Part shown: positions 7,686 through 16,299 of the stretch, piece by piece
Layout: each line of letters begins with the position of its first letter
Numbering within the stretch: position 1 is the first letter of the stretch
Position numbers and translations under genes: made by a program
Assembly (NCBI GenBank): GCA_963724495.1
Contig: CAVRUZ010000002.1
Location: 186,001-250,000, forward strand
From: CAVRUZ01 sp963724495
GTDB lineage: Bacteria > Actinomycetota > Actinomycetes > Propionibacteriales > DAIQRJ01
Length of the DNA: 64,000 bases
Direction of reading: 5' to 3'
The notes under the pieces: model-generated
What the model was told of the DNA's origin: nothing
What the model saw: only the letters and a program-made list of their open reading frames with translations
Databases searched by the model: none

Positions 7686-9044
7686 TCAGAACCACTGGAT
7701 CGAGAGAGCCGCCGTCAAAGAAGTCGAGATCCACGAGTTGTTCGAGATCGTGAACGACGATGCCCTCGGCAGGCGCATCGCGCAAACGGTGCCGAATCTG
7801 CCGGTACCGAAACGGTTACCGGTGATCGCCATGGTGATCTTTGTTGTTCTCGGTGACATCGTGACGTTGATCGTGCATCCGCCGTCGTACAGCCGGTTGT
7901 TCTCGACTCGAACACCGCTCGTCGGCGCATGATTCTGGGTGACCATGATCGCGGCATTGTGGGCATTCTGCAGGAGGTTGCCCCTGACCAGAATGTTGGA
8001 GCCGCCTTCGATCTGCACGCTGTCATCATGCGTGCGACCGTCGCTTGTGTAGGGGTCATTGGTGGAATGGACGTTGCCATGCAACCAGGAGTCGAGCAGC
8101 GTCACGTTCGACCCGATCACCTTGACGGGGTCGACCACGTTGGACACATCCAGCCGTTGAGCGGTGAAGTTGGCCCCGGACAGTCCGTCCATCCGCAGGC
8201 TCGTGTTCTGGGCGCGCAGGGTCGTGTCGCTCACCTGCAGGTTCTTGTTGCCCCACCAGGAAGCGATGAGCGCCAGTTGGCGGGTGTTGTCGACAGCGCC
8301 ACCGCGCACGAGAGTGCGCCTGATCGTGACGTTGTCGGCCTTGACACTGATGCGACCACGGACGTCCAAGCCGTCGATCACCGTGCCGGCCTGCTTGATC
8401 TCGAGGTCGCCGTAGTGGACCTTCAACGCTGTGCCCGTCGGCACTCCGTAGCCCGTCGACGTGGTAGCTGTGGGAGTCGACGCAGCGGGGAACTCCATCC
8501 GTGCGGCGGAGACAACGGCGTTGCGATCACAGCCGGGCCCGTCGGTCAGGTCGTTGATCATCCGCACGGTGACCTTGTGGGTTCCAGACCCCACCGCGGT
8601 GCCGACATAGGGGTAGTAGTACGTCGACTGTTGCTTGACCGTCACCTGGCCGGTCCGCTTGCCGTCTACGTCAACAGCCACGATCGGCATCCCGTGGCAG
8701 TACGAGCCACTCAGCGCCAGCACTACCCGCCCCGATCCTTTCAGCGTGATCGTGGCCGTCGAGCCGTTCGAGTAGAGCAGGACTTCGGTCCCCGATGCGG
8801 GCGTCGGAGTCTTGCTCGCGGGTCTGATGAGGGCGTTCGCGACCGTGAAGGGCGACGTCAGCACCTCGGCCGCCTGCGCGGGGGAGCCCGTGGAAATCGC
8901 TCCGGTGGTTTGCGGCGCTACGGATCCGACAAGACAGATGAGGGCCGCGAGCGGCACTGCCGCGATCACGGTCAACCGACGAATGAGGGGCGTCCGGGGG
9001 CGCGCATGAGAGGGCTTTGGGCGCGTCGAGAGACGGAACGACAT
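7686..9044 (-). CDS. Secreted xylan-binding-type CBM plus right-handed beta-helix protein
   Basis: A 452-aa exported protein. A long N-terminal signal (about residues 24-55, LIRRLTVIAAVPLAALICLVG, processed near AQA-AE) is followed by a domain at about 60-165 resembling the Ca-dependent xylan-binding CBM fold (FTVANALIRP..., YYYPYVGTAVGSGTHKVTVRMINDL, CDRNAVVSAARMEF). A Thr/Ser linker leads to a parallel beta-helix (about 185-452) with repeated strand/turn units (IDGLDVRGRISVKADNVTIRRTLV, ...NILVRGNLLQNAHNAAIM), as in polysaccharide lyases and carbohydrate epimerases. No catalytic residue can be named, so it may bind or cleave plant or wall polysaccharide. Start 9044 (MSFRLS) has GGAGGAATT upstream; an ATG at 9074 is an alternative. 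Confidence 0.8.
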   Translation of the reverse strand: MSFRLSTRPKPSHARPRTPLIRRLTVIAAVPLAALICLVGSVAPQTTGAISTGSPAQAAEVLTSPFTVANALIRPASKTPTPASGTEVLLYSNGSTATITLKGSGRVVLALSGSYCHGMPIVAVDVDGKRTGQVTVKQQSTYYYPYVGTAVGSGTHKVTVRMINDLTDGPGCDRNAVVSAARMEFPAASTPTATTSTGYGVPTGTALKVHYGDLEIKQAGTVIDGLDVRGRISVKADNVTIRRTLVRGGAVDNTRQLALIASWWGNKNLQVSDTTLRAQNTSLRMDGLSGANFTAQRLDVSNVVDPVKVIGSNVTLLDSWLHGNVHSTNDPYTSDGRTHDDSVQIEGGSNILVRGNLLQNAHNAAIMVTQNHAPTSGVRVENNRLYDGGCTINVTMSPRTTKITMAITGNRFGTGRFGTVCAMRLPRASSFTISNNSWISTSLTAALSIQWF

Positions 9045-9429
9045 TGATCGAATTCCTCCAGGGACATCGTGCATGAGTCGTCCGCACTCACGACGTGGAG
9101 CGCCGTAACCACAGTGCTACCCGAGGTTCTGGGGGAAGTAGCTCCGTGACGATTTCAGCGGGGACGGGACTGGAAGGTCGGAGCCTAACGGTGACGTTGG
9201 GTGACAAGTCAACCCGGGACGGCTATGCAATTCGCAGCACAGGGCGGCATGACCAAATAGTGGGATGGTGCTCCGCAGATGACAGTTCGATCGAATTCGA
9301 CGGCATATCGGCCAGAGGTAGGCAATATGGACAACTCCATCGCGAGGACTGAACTGTATCCACTCCGCTGGGCTGATACCGGCTCGACGGTCTATGAATA
9401 TGCCGTCTTCTTGTTCTGACCGGATCCGG
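9045..9429. other. 385-bp non-coding region between nucS and the beta-helix gene
   Basis: No convincing gene lies here. The segment is visibly less GC-rich than its surroundings (runs such as GACCAAATAGTGG and AATTCGACGGCATATCGG). It should hold the beta-helix promoter: on the minus strand TTGACT (9212-9207) with TTAGGC (9188-9183) 18 bases further on could be -35/-10 elements. A small dyad, CTAC...GTAG around a CCC/GGG core, lies at about 9119-9143. I found no fit to a riboswitch class I can name. Confidence 0.5.
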
Positions 9430-9437
9430 TCAGAACA
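9412..9437. terminator. Perfect 26-bp palindrome over the nucS stop codon
   Basis: The 26 bases centred on GGATCC are a perfect palindrome with arms TGTTCTGACC/GGTCAGAACA. The nucS stop codon (9430-9432, minus strand) lies inside it. Position at the end of nucS suggests an intrinsic-type hairpin terminator, although no T-run follows. Confidence 0.5.
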
Positions 9438-10224
9438 GCCGCTCGTCCACGTTGTCGATACCGCGCATTTCGTCGTAATCGAGAACCAGGCACCGGATGC
9501 CGCGGTCCGCTGCCAGCGTGCGTGCCTGCGGGGTGATCGACTGCGCTGCCAAGGCTCCTCGCACCGGCCGGAGGAAGGGATCACGGTTGAGCAGGTCGAG
9601 GTAGCGGGTCAACTGCTCGACGGCGTCGATGGTGGCCCGTCGCTTGATCTCCACGGCCAGGTGCCGCGCGCCCTGGTCACCACCCTCGGGGCCGGGCACG
9701 GTGCCGACGGCGTGCTCGTCGGGATCGACACTCGGGCCGGCAGGCTCGCCCACCTCGTCGGTCGGAGCGTCAAGGGCGTTGGCCGCGGACTGGCGACAGA
9801 GGATGTCCACCGGTCCGATGGCCGTCGGGTACTCCCGCCGCACCAGCCGCCAGCCGAGGCCGAGCCGGTCGGTCTGTTCGGCCAGCAGTCGTTGCAGGTG
9901 CAGCTCCACGCCGTCCTTCGTGAGGCCCGGATCCGTGCCGAGATCGACCGAGGTGTCGCTGAGGATCTCCAGCAGCGTGATGCGCAGCAGCTCTCCGGCG
10001 TTGTTCTCCACCCGCCACTCCGCGGCGATCCCGTCCGTGGCGACGAGAGTCTCGGTCAGCAGACATGGCGGCGACATCCAGTTGAGCGGCTTGTACGAGC
10101 CGCCGTCGGAGTGCACGAGCACCGAGCCGTCGGCTTTGACCAGCAGGAGCCTGGTGGCGGGCGGGAGGTGGGCGTCGAGACGGCCGGAGTAGTCGACCTC
10201 GCACCGGGCGATCACCATGCGCAC
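9430..10224 (-). CDS. nucS: Mismatch-specific endonuclease NucS/EndoMS with a long insert
   Basis: A 264-aa NucS, the actinobacterial/archaeal endonuclease that cuts both strands at G-T, G-G and T-T mismatches in place of MutSL. The N-terminal domain (RCEVDYSGRLDAHL...GSYKPLNWM) and the RecB-like nuclease domain are clear. Catalytic residues are Asp140 (GPVDIL), Glu192 and Lys194 (VEIKRR); the RLF C-terminus is the sliding-clamp-binding tail. Asp to Glu is normally roughly 14 residues; here it is 52, owing to an acidic, Pro/Gly-rich insert at about 145-187. GTG at 10224 lies 7 bases after TAGCGT, suggesting a leaderless start. Confidence 0.92.
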   Translation of the reverse strand: MRMVIARCEVDYSGRLDAHLPPATRLLLVKADGSVLVHSDGGSYKPLNWMSPPCLLTETLVATDGIAAEWRVENNAGELLRITLLEILSDTSVDLGTDPGLTKDGVELHLQRLLAEQTDRLGLGWRLVRREYPTAIGPVDILCRQSAANALDAPTDEVGEPAGPSVDPDEHAVGTVPGPEGGDQGARHLAVEIKRRATIDAVEQLTRYLDLLNRDPFLRPVRGALAAQSITPQARTLAADRGIRCLVLDYDEMRGIDNVDERLF

Positions 10225-10231
10225 TCACCGC

Positions 10232-10237
10232 ACGCTA
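10232..10237 (-). promoter_or_regulatory. Putative -10 box of nucS (leaderless start)
   Basis: On the minus strand TAGCGT fits TANNNT and lies 7 bases before the GTG of nucS. This spacing supports the GTG at 10224 rather than the ATG six bases further in. Confidence 0.4.
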
Positions 10238-10283
10238 GTCGGACGACAGAGCCGGTGTGACCTCCGGCAGGCAGGATGAGGCG

Positions 10284-10580
10284 GTGCCCCGACGCCGCCG
10301 TCCTCGCGACCCCGACGACGCGGCCGCGACATCGTCTGCCGCCACCCGCGGCGCCGCCGAGACGGTGGAGTCGTGGCAGGGCCAGGAGTATCGCGTGCGG
10401 CGCATCACCGGCTCCGCCACCGCGAAGACCTTCCGGTGCCCTGGGTGCGACCACGAGATCCGCCCGGCGACCCCGCACGTGGTGGTCTGGCCGGTCGAAG
10501 GGTCGTGGCGGGTGGCCGATGGCGCCGACGAGCGCCGCCACTGGCACTCGGGCTGCTGGCGGAGCCGGCCCGGACGCTGA
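10284..10580 (+). CDS. Conserved actinobacterial small protein with zinc-finger-like Cys/His pairs
   Basis: A 98-aa protein I recognise only as a conserved actinobacterial hypothetical, often labelled ATP/GTP-binding protein without a visible P-loop. After an Arg/Asp/Ala-rich N-terminus it has YRVRRITGSATAKTFRCPGCDHEIRPATPHVVVWP and a later RRHWHSGCW. The CPGC pair with the HWHSGC segment looks like a metal-binding knuckle. GTG at 10284 follows CAGGAT by six bases, the same leaderless arrangement seen at the next gene. It is divergent from nucS, its usual neighbour. An upstream ATG at 10257 would add nine residues. Confidence 0.75.
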   Translation: MPRRRRPRDPDDAAATSSAATRGAAETVESWQGQEYRVRRITGSATAKTFRCPGCDHEIRPATPHVVVWPVEGSWRVADGADERRHWHSGCWRSRPGR

Positions 10581-10620
10581 CGCCAGCGCCGTGCAGCGCC
10601 GGATGGGACAGGATGGGCCG

Positions 10621-11439
10621 GTGACGTCCACCGCCGGGAAGCCGATCCGGGCCAACTCGGTCCTGCCCGCCCGCCGGACTCCGCTGGAGCTGACGACCGC
10701 TGACGGCCTGTCGCTGGTCGGCGAGCTGGCGTTGCCGCTCGACCGCGAGCCGGTGGCCACCCTGATCTGCCTGCATCCGCTGCCGACCCACGGCGGCATG
10801 ATGGACTCGCAGATCTACCGCAAGGCCGCGGCCCGGCTGCCGGCGCTGGCCGCCATCGCGGTTCTGCGGTTCAACAGTCGTGGCACGGAGAGCGTGCAGG
10901 GCCGCAGCGAGGGGGAGTTCGACAACGCCGTCGGCGAGCGGTTCGACGTGGCCGCCGCGGTGGAACGAGCGGAGTTCGACGACCTGCCGCAGCGGTGGCT
11001 GGTCGGCTGGTCGTTCGGGTCGGACCTGCTGCTGCGCTACGGCCTCGAACCCGGAGTCGTCGGCGGCATCGTGCTGTCGCCGTCCCTGCGGTTCACCACG
11101 CCGGACGACCTGGCCAGGTGGGCCGACGACGGCCGGCCGCTGCTCGCGGTGGTGCCGGAGTTCGACGACTACCTTCGTCCCGATGCCGCCCGTGAGCGGT
11201 TCGCCGCAGTACCGCAGGCGGAGGTCGTCGCCGTGCCGAACGGGCGGCACCTGTGGGTGGGCCAGGCCGAGATCGTGCTCGACCTGATCGTCGAGCGCGT
11301 CCTGCCGGGCTTCGGCCCGCTGCCGCGCCACTTCGCCGGCGAGATCACCACCGAGGACCCGAGTGCCTACGCCGACCGGACGACGTCGGCGTTCGCGGAT
11401 GTCGACATGCCCCAGCCCAGGAGCGGTCTCGACGGCTGA
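10621..11439 (+). CDS. Alpha/beta hydrolase
   Basis: A 272-aa alpha/beta-hydrolase-fold protein of the short-chain hydrolase (YheT/CocE-distant) type. The oxyanion region is LICLHPLPTHGGMMDSQIYRKAA, and the nucleophile elbow is LVGWSFGSDLLLRYG (Gly-Trp-Ser-Phe-Gly). The acid is probably in LLAVVPEFDDYLRP and the His in VPNGRHLWVGQ. Substrate cannot be inferred. GTG at 10621 lies six bases after CAGGAT, so the mRNA may be leaderless. A C-terminal tail of about 30 residues follows the fold. Confidence 0.85.
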   Translation: MTSTAGKPIRANSVLPARRTPLELTTADGLSLVGELALPLDREPVATLICLHPLPTHGGMMDSQIYRKAAARLPALAAIAVLRFNSRGTESVQGRSEGEFDNAVGERFDVAAAVERAEFDDLPQRWLVGWSFGSDLLLRYGLEPGVVGGIVLSPSLRFTTPDDLARWADDGRPLLAVVPEFDDYLRPDAARERFAAVPQAEVVAVPNGRHLWVGQAEIVLDLIVERVLPGFGPLPRHFAGEITTEDPSAYADRTTSAFADVDMPQPRSGLDG

Positions 11440-11554
11440 CCTCCGGCAGGCCCGTTCCGGACGCCGGAGATGGACCGCCGTCAGGTGTCGAGAGCCAAGG
11501 GTGAAGGATGGGCGGCACTGTCTTCGGCCAGGAGCGGCTCGCTCCCGTGCAGAC

Positions 11555-11610
11555 GACAGTCACCCGAACAGCCGACAGTCACCCGAACAGCACTGCTCCA
11601 ACAGCAGTGC
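11555..11610. repeat. 19-bp tandem direct repeat followed by an 8-bp hairpin
   Basis: GACAGTCACCCGAACAGCC at 11555-11573 is repeated at 11574-11592 with one mismatch at the last base. It runs into GCACTGCT / AGCAGTGC (11590-11597 and 11603-11610), an 8-bp stem with a 5-base loop. Lying between the hydrolase stop and the ThuA-like gene, the hairpin may terminate the first or sit in the leader of the second. Confidence 0.5.
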
Positions 11611-11654
11611 CCTCAGTTTGCTGACACCAGAACGAAGAAGGAGTTCCTTCCGCC

Positions 11655-12407
11655 ATGGGTAACGACAACCGCCCGATCAAGGTCACCGTCTGGGGCGAGG
11701 CGCAGCACGAGAAGCGCCAGCCCGAGATCGCCAAGATCTACCCCGACGGCATGCACGGTGCGATCAAGACCGGCCTGGAGAACCAGCTCGGTGCGGCCGC
11801 GGAGGTGCGGGCGGTCACGCTCGACGACCCGGAGCACGGTCTCACCGAAGAAGTGCTCGCCGACACCGACGTGCTCACCTGGTGGGGGCACATGGCGCAC
11901 GACAAGGTCGACGACGCCGTGGTCGATCGCGTGCATCAGCACGTGCTCAACGGGATGGGCTTCCTCCCGCTGCACTCCGCGCACTACTCGAAGATCTTCC
12001 GCAAGCTGATGGGCACGTCGTGCTCGCTGATCTGGCGGAACGACGCCGAGCGCGAGCTGGTGTGGACCGTCCGTCCTGGCCACCCCATTGCCGAGGGCGT
12101 CCCGCACCCCCTGATCGTCGACGAGCAGGAGATGTACGGCGAGTGGTTCGACATCCCGCAGCCGGACGAGCTCGTGTTCATCAGCTCGTTCAGTGGCGGC
12201 GAGGTGTTCCGTTCCGGTTGCGTGTTCCACCGGGGCAAGGGCCGGATCTTCTACTTCTCTCCCGGCGACCAGGAGTACCCCGTGTACCACAACAAGGAGA
12301 TCCACAAGGTCCTCGCGAACGCGGTCCGGTGGGTCGCCCAGCCCGACGTCCATCGCAGCGGCCGCTACACGGCGGACAACGCACCCGCAGGCTGGATCGA
12401 AAGGTAA
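11655..12407 (+). CDS. ThuA-domain (trehalose-utilisation type) protein
   Basis: A 250-aa ThuA-fold protein (class I glutamine-amidotransferase-like). Motifs: IKVTVWGEAQHEKRQPEIAKIYPDGMH at the N-terminus, DVLTWWGHMAHDKV, GMGFLPLHSAHYSKIF and the C-terminal GRIFYFSPGDQEYPVYHNKEIHKVLANAVRW. ThuA proteins act in disaccharide or ketosugar catabolism together with Gfo/Idh/MocA dehydrogenases (ThuB in rhizobia). The next gene, 45 bases on, encodes such a dehydrogenase, so a ThuAB-like pair acting on an oxidised sugar is a fair inference. AAGGAGTT, 8 bases upstream of the ATG, is a good ribosome-binding site. Confidence 0.87.
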   Translation: MGNDNRPIKVTVWGEAQHEKRQPEIAKIYPDGMHGAIKTGLENQLGAAAEVRAVTLDDPEHGLTEEVLADTDVLTWWGHMAHDKVDDAVVDRVHQHVLNGMGFLPLHSAHYSKIFRKLMGTSCSLIWRNDAERELVWTVRPGHPIAEGVPHPLIVDEQEMYGEWFDIPQPDELVFISSFSGGEVFRSGCVFHRGKGRIFYFSPGDQEYPVYHNKEIHKVLANAVRWVAQPDVHRSGRYTADNAPAGWIER

Positions 12408-12452
12408 GTCGTCGGCTGGACGTCAACTAGAGGCAGCAGGGGAGATCCAGGG

Positions 12453-13548
12453 ATGGTGCATCGGGCACTGCTGGTCGGCGCCGGCGGTATGGGCCATGCC
12501 TGGCTCAAGACCATGGCCGCACAGCCGCGGGTCGCGCTGGCCGGCGTGGTCGACATCGACGGTGTGCGGGCGGTCACGGCCGCACAGGAGTTCGGGAACG
12601 GATCGGCCACCGGGTTCACCGACGTCGCCGAGGCGATCCGGGCGACCTCACCGGACCTGCTGATCGACGTCGCCGACCCGACCTCGCACCATCCGGTCAC
12701 CACGACCGCGCTGCGCGCCGGCGTGCCGGTGATCGGGGAGAAGCCGGCGACGGCGACCTTGGCACAGGCGATCGAACTGGCTGCCCTCAGCCGGCTCACC
12801 GGCGTTCCGTTCGTCGTCAGCCAGAATCGCCGCTACGAGCCCAACGCGGGCAATGCGGTCGCCGCGGTCGCGGCCATCGGCCAGCCAGAACTGGTGACAG
12901 CGACCTTCGCGCTCGGAGCGCACTTCGGCGGCTTCCGCGCGGAGATGGAGAGCCCGCTGCTGTACGACATGTCGATCCATCACCTGGACTACCTGCGGTA
13001 CCTGATGGGGGCGATCGACCCCGTACAGGCCCAGGTCGCCGAAGTGTCCTGCGACGAGTTCTCCGCCAGCTGGAACTGGTTCAAGGGAGCAGCGAGCTGC
13101 GCGATCACGCTCCGCTTCGTCTCCGGCGCGTATGCGACCTACACCGGCTCCTGGTGCTCGGTGGGGCTGAACACGTCATGGAACGCCGACTGGCGGGTGT
13201 CGGCACCGCACGGCACCGTCTTGTGGGACGGCGTGAACGAGCCGCAGGTGGAGGTCGTCGACGACTTCGCCGGCGCTCCCGGCACGGCCGGTGGTCACCG
13301 CGACCGGACTGGCGGCCTCTCTCGCCGGCTTCCTCGACCACCTCGACGGCGGGCCGGCACCGACGACGGTGATCGCGGACAACCTGCAGAGCCTGGCTCT
13401 GGTGTTCGCCGCGATGGAGTCGTCGCGCACCGGGGTGCGGGTGTCGGTTCCCGGCCTGATCGACAAGGCCCGGGAGGTTGCCGAGGCCGCGACGACCGAC
13501 GGCGACCTCGCCCGGCAGATCAACGACCTCGACCTGGCCGCCGCCTGA
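12453..13548 (+). CDS. Gfo/Idh/MocA-family oxidoreductase (frameshift near 13288)
   Basis: The Rossmann N-terminus HRALLVGAGGMGHAWLKTM, VIGEKPATATLAQA (the family's EKP motif) and DMSIHHLDYLRYLMG (catalytic His region) identify an NAD(P)-dependent sugar or polyol dehydrogenase. The frame breaks near 13288 after DDFAGAPGT; the next frame continues PVVTATGLAASLAGFLDHLDGG and finishes normally. Removing one base gives 364 aa, the usual length. It follows the ThuA-like gene, with GGGGAG upstream of the ATG. Together they could oxidise trehalose or a related sugar. Its stop is 27 bases from that of the converging DivIVA-like gene. Confidence 0.85.
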
Positions 13549-13575
13549 CGGCAGGCCCGACCGGAACCGTTCGGG

Positions 13576-14667
13576 TCAGGGGGCCTGCTGGCCCTGGCCG
13601 CCCTGGCCCGGTGTGCCCTCGCTCCGGCCCTCGCCGTCGCCGTCGTCGATGTCACTGATGGCCTTGCGCAGACCCATGAGGTAGTGCACGAGGTCGTCGC
13701 GCTCGCGGGTGAGACCGGTGAGGTGCTGATCGAGCCTTGCCTTCTGCACCTGCCCGTCGGCCTGTGCCTCGGCGACGATGCGCTCTGCCTCGGCCCGGGC
13801 CTCGGCCAGGATCTGCTCGCCCTGCGTCTTGACGTGCGTGAGAGTGGCATCGGCCCGCTCGTCGCTCAGGCGCACCGTGACCTCGGCGCGGCCGGCGGCT
13901 TCGGCAGCGCGCTCGTCGGCGATACGCGCACGGTTCTCGGCTTCGGCGACGATCTCTCGGGCCTGGTTCTCGGCCGCGGCGAGGCGGTTGGCGATCTCGG
14001 TGGCCACCGTCTCCTTGTCCTTGGCCAGTCGGGCCTGGAGAGAGGTGGTCTCCCGCTCGACGAGCGCCCGGTGCTGTTCGGCGGCGGCCCGCAGTGACCG
14101 TTCGTGCGCAGCACGTTCGGCAGCGAGCGCGGCCTGCTGGCGCTCGGCCTCGGCCGCCAATTGGGCCGTGCGGGTGGCGACCGCCTCCACGTGGGCATCG
14201 CGAGCGGCCTTGGCGGCCGCGGACTCGGCGAGCTTGGCCTTGCTGCTGGCCTCGGAGACCTCGCGACGGATGCGGACGGCGTACTGGTCGGCGTCGCGGC
14301 GGACCTTGGCCGCGGAGATGTTGGCGTCGTCGGCGCGGTCACGTGCGTAGTCGTCGGCCTTGCCGCGGATGTCGTTCGCCTGCCCTTCGGCCAGGCGGAG
14401 CAACTCCTCGACCCGCCGTCCGAGGCCGGCATAGGTGGGCTCGCCCACCTCGCGAAGCTTCTCCTCGACCTCGGAGAGCCGTCCGGTCAGCCGGGTGTTC
14501 TCCTCCCGTCGTCGCGTCACCTCTTCCTCGGCGTCCTTGCGGGCTTTCTCCACCCGGCTGATGTAGACGTTGACCTCGTCGCGGTCGTAGCCGCGCAGGA
14601 CCACGGTGAAGGTGCCGGCGGCGGTGCCGGAATCGAATATCGACAGCCCGGTGGCGTCGTTGCTCAT
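13576..14667 (-). CDS. DivIVA-like coiled-coil protein
   Basis: A 363-aa protein with a DivIVA-type N-terminus (TFTVVLRGYDRDEVNVYISRVEKARK, about residues 15-45), followed by roughly 270 residues of nearly unbroken coiled coil rich in Ala, Glu and Arg, and a disordered Gly/Gln tail. DivIVA/Wag31 relatives organise polar growth, septation or chromosome attachment by binding curved membrane; this one may be such a scaffold. I chose ATG 14667 (MSNDATGLSIF) because it places the domain at the usual distance from the N-terminus; an ATG at 14691 adds eight residues. Confidence 0.8.
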   Translation of the reverse strand: MSNDATGLSIFDSGTAAGTFTVVLRGYDRDEVNVYISRVEKARKDAEEEVTRRREENTRLTGRLSEVEEKLREVGEPTYAGLGRRVEELLRLAEGQANDIRGKADDYARDRADDANISAAKVRRDADQYAVRIRREVSEASSKAKLAESAAAKAARDAHVEAVATRTAQLAAEAERQQAALAAERAAHERSLRAAAEQHRALVERETTSLQARLAKDKETVATEIANRLAAAENQAREIVAEAENRARIADERAAEAAGRAEVTVRLSDERADATLTHVKTQGEQILAEARAEAERIVAEAQADGQVQKARLDQHLTGLTRERDDLVHYLMGLRKAISDIDDGDGEGRSEGTPGQGGQGQQAP

Positions 14668-14935
14668 GGCGTCTCCAGCGAAGAGGGACAAGCCCAGCGA
14701 AGGGTTGAGTCGAGGTTAGCGACGCTGTGTCGGTCGGTGCACACGGCGGGTGTACTGGACAAGCCAGTCTGGGGAAACCGCGTCCGTGCCACCACACCTG
14801 CCGTCACCGCATCGTGCACCGCATCCTAGGAGCCACGCCCGGACGGGCAGTGCGCACGCGCCGGTGTCGGACATTCCTGAACCGGCTCGCGGCGACGCGG
14901 TGACCGCGCTGTCCGTGTTGACCCCTTGTGGCCGC

Positions 14936-16045
14936 CTACTGCTGGGGCAACACGACGGCTTTCACCGCTGTCGGGTCGGTGCGGGCGACGTCGAGCGCGG
15001 CGACCACGTCGGCCAGCCCGAAGCGGTGCGAGACCAGGGCGTCGAGGTCGACCGTGCCGTCGGCCACGAGGGCGCGGGCGGTGGGCCAGGTGTTGGCATA
15101 GCGGAAGGTGCCGGTCACCGTCAGCTCGAAGTTCTGCACCCGCGCCAGGGGCAGGGAGATCTCGTCGCCACCCATGCCGACGAGAACCACGTGCCCGGCG
15201 CGGGCCACGCACCGGATGGCGGCCGAGATCACCGCTGGGACGCCGGAGCACTCGATGAGGACGTCAGGTGCGAGGTCGGTCACTGCCTGCGCCAGGTCGG
15301 TCGTCGAGACGTCCACGGTCGCGGTGGCACCGAGCCGGGCGGCCAGCGCCAACCGATGCGGATTGACGTCGGACACGACCACCTCGCTGGCTCCGAACGC
15401 CCGGGCGGTCTGCACCGCCACCAGCCCGATCGGCCCGGCGCCGGTGACCAGCACCCGGCTGCCCGGCCCGGTGCCCGCCTTGCGGTTGCTCCAGACACCC
15501 ACCGACAACGGCTCGAGCAGCGCAGCCGCCTCGTCGGAGACCTGGTCGGGGACCGGATGGCACATCACCTGGTCGGCCAGCACGAACTCGCTGAACGCGC
15601 CGTCGATCGGCGGTGTGGCATAGAAGCGCATGTCCGGGCACAGGTTGTACCGCCCGGACAGGCACTGGGCGCAGACGAAGCAGGGCGTGCCGGGCTCGAT
15701 CGAGACCCGCTGGCCGGGCTCCACCCTCGTCACGCCAGGCCCGACGGCAACCACCTCGCCGGACGGCTCGTGGCCCAGCACCATCGGCTTCTCGACCACG
15801 AAGTCGCCGATCCGGCCTTCGTGGAAATAGTGGACGTCGGACCCGCAGGTGCCCACCGCCAGCACCCGCAGCAGCACCTGCCCGATGCCGGGCGTCGGTA
15901 CCGGGCGCTCCTCGAGCTCGATCACCCCGGCCCGCAGCAGCACACTGGCACGCATCCGCTCCGGTATCGGAGACGACTGCGGAGAAGGAACTGGTGCCGG
16001 TTCGACCGGCGTGGCAACGGGCCCAGCGGGGGCGGAGTCGGTCAT
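14936..16045 (-). CDS. Zinc-dependent medium-chain dehydrogenase, sorbitol/polyol dehydrogenase type
   Basis: A 369-aa MDR-family enzyme. Catalytic zinc ligands: Cys in AVGTCGSDVHYF, the GHEPSGEVVAVG His-Glu, and LEPLSVG. Structural zinc Cys pattern is in GTPCFVCAQCLSGRYNLCPD. The NAD-binding Rossmann loop is VTGAGPIGLVAVQ with Asp (VSDVN) at the end of beta2, indicating NAD. RFYATPPIDGAFSEFV is characteristic of sorbitol/xylitol-type dehydrogenases. It should oxidise a polyol to a ketose. A Pro-rich N-terminal extension of about 30 residues is unusual; MRASVLLRAG at residue 31 may be the real start. Confidence 0.9.
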   Translation of the reverse strand: MTDSAPAGPVATPVEPAPVPSPQSSPIPERMRASVLLRAGVIELEERPVPTPGIGQVLLRVLAVGTCGSDVHYFHEGRIGDFVVEKPMVLGHEPSGEVVAVGPGVTRVEPGQRVSIEPGTPCFVCAQCLSGRYNLCPDMRFYATPPIDGAFSEFVLADQVMCHPVPDQVSDEAAALLEPLSVGVWSNRKAGTGPGSRVLVTGAGPIGLVAVQTARAFGASEVVVSDVNPHRLALAARLGATATVDVSTTDLAQAVTDLAPDVLIECSGVPAVISAAIRCVARAGHVVLVGMGGDEISLPLARVQNFELTVTGTFRYANTWPTARALVADGTVDLDALVSHRFGLADVVAALDVARTDPTAVKAVVLPQQ

Positions 16046-16299
16046 GGTGCAGGCCTAGCACCTGGCAGCGTGGTGCCCAAAGCCTGGTCCGGCGGGGCAC
16101 TTCGCGGCCGATTCGGCGCGCCTGATCGCGCTCGGGGCCTTTCGGGAGTACAAAGGGCCATTGGGTCCGTTTTGATGGGATCCAGAGGTCTGTAGCAAGC
16201 TTGGAAGTAGTCGCTGGGCTGCGTTGCTGTGGGAACCCGCTACTCCGGCCACCCCTGGCCTTCTCGACATCTCACCCGTGAAAGGCCTGCGAGGAGCGC

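Noticed and set aside
9095..9352. An 85-aa plus-strand ORF in the nucS/beta-helix spacer
   Set aside because: No ribosome-binding site, no recognisable domain, and atypical composition for a gene here.
9045..9429. A c-di-GMP or other riboswitch before the beta-helix gene
   Set aside because: I looked for conserved cores on the minus strand and could not match any class; only a small dyad is present.
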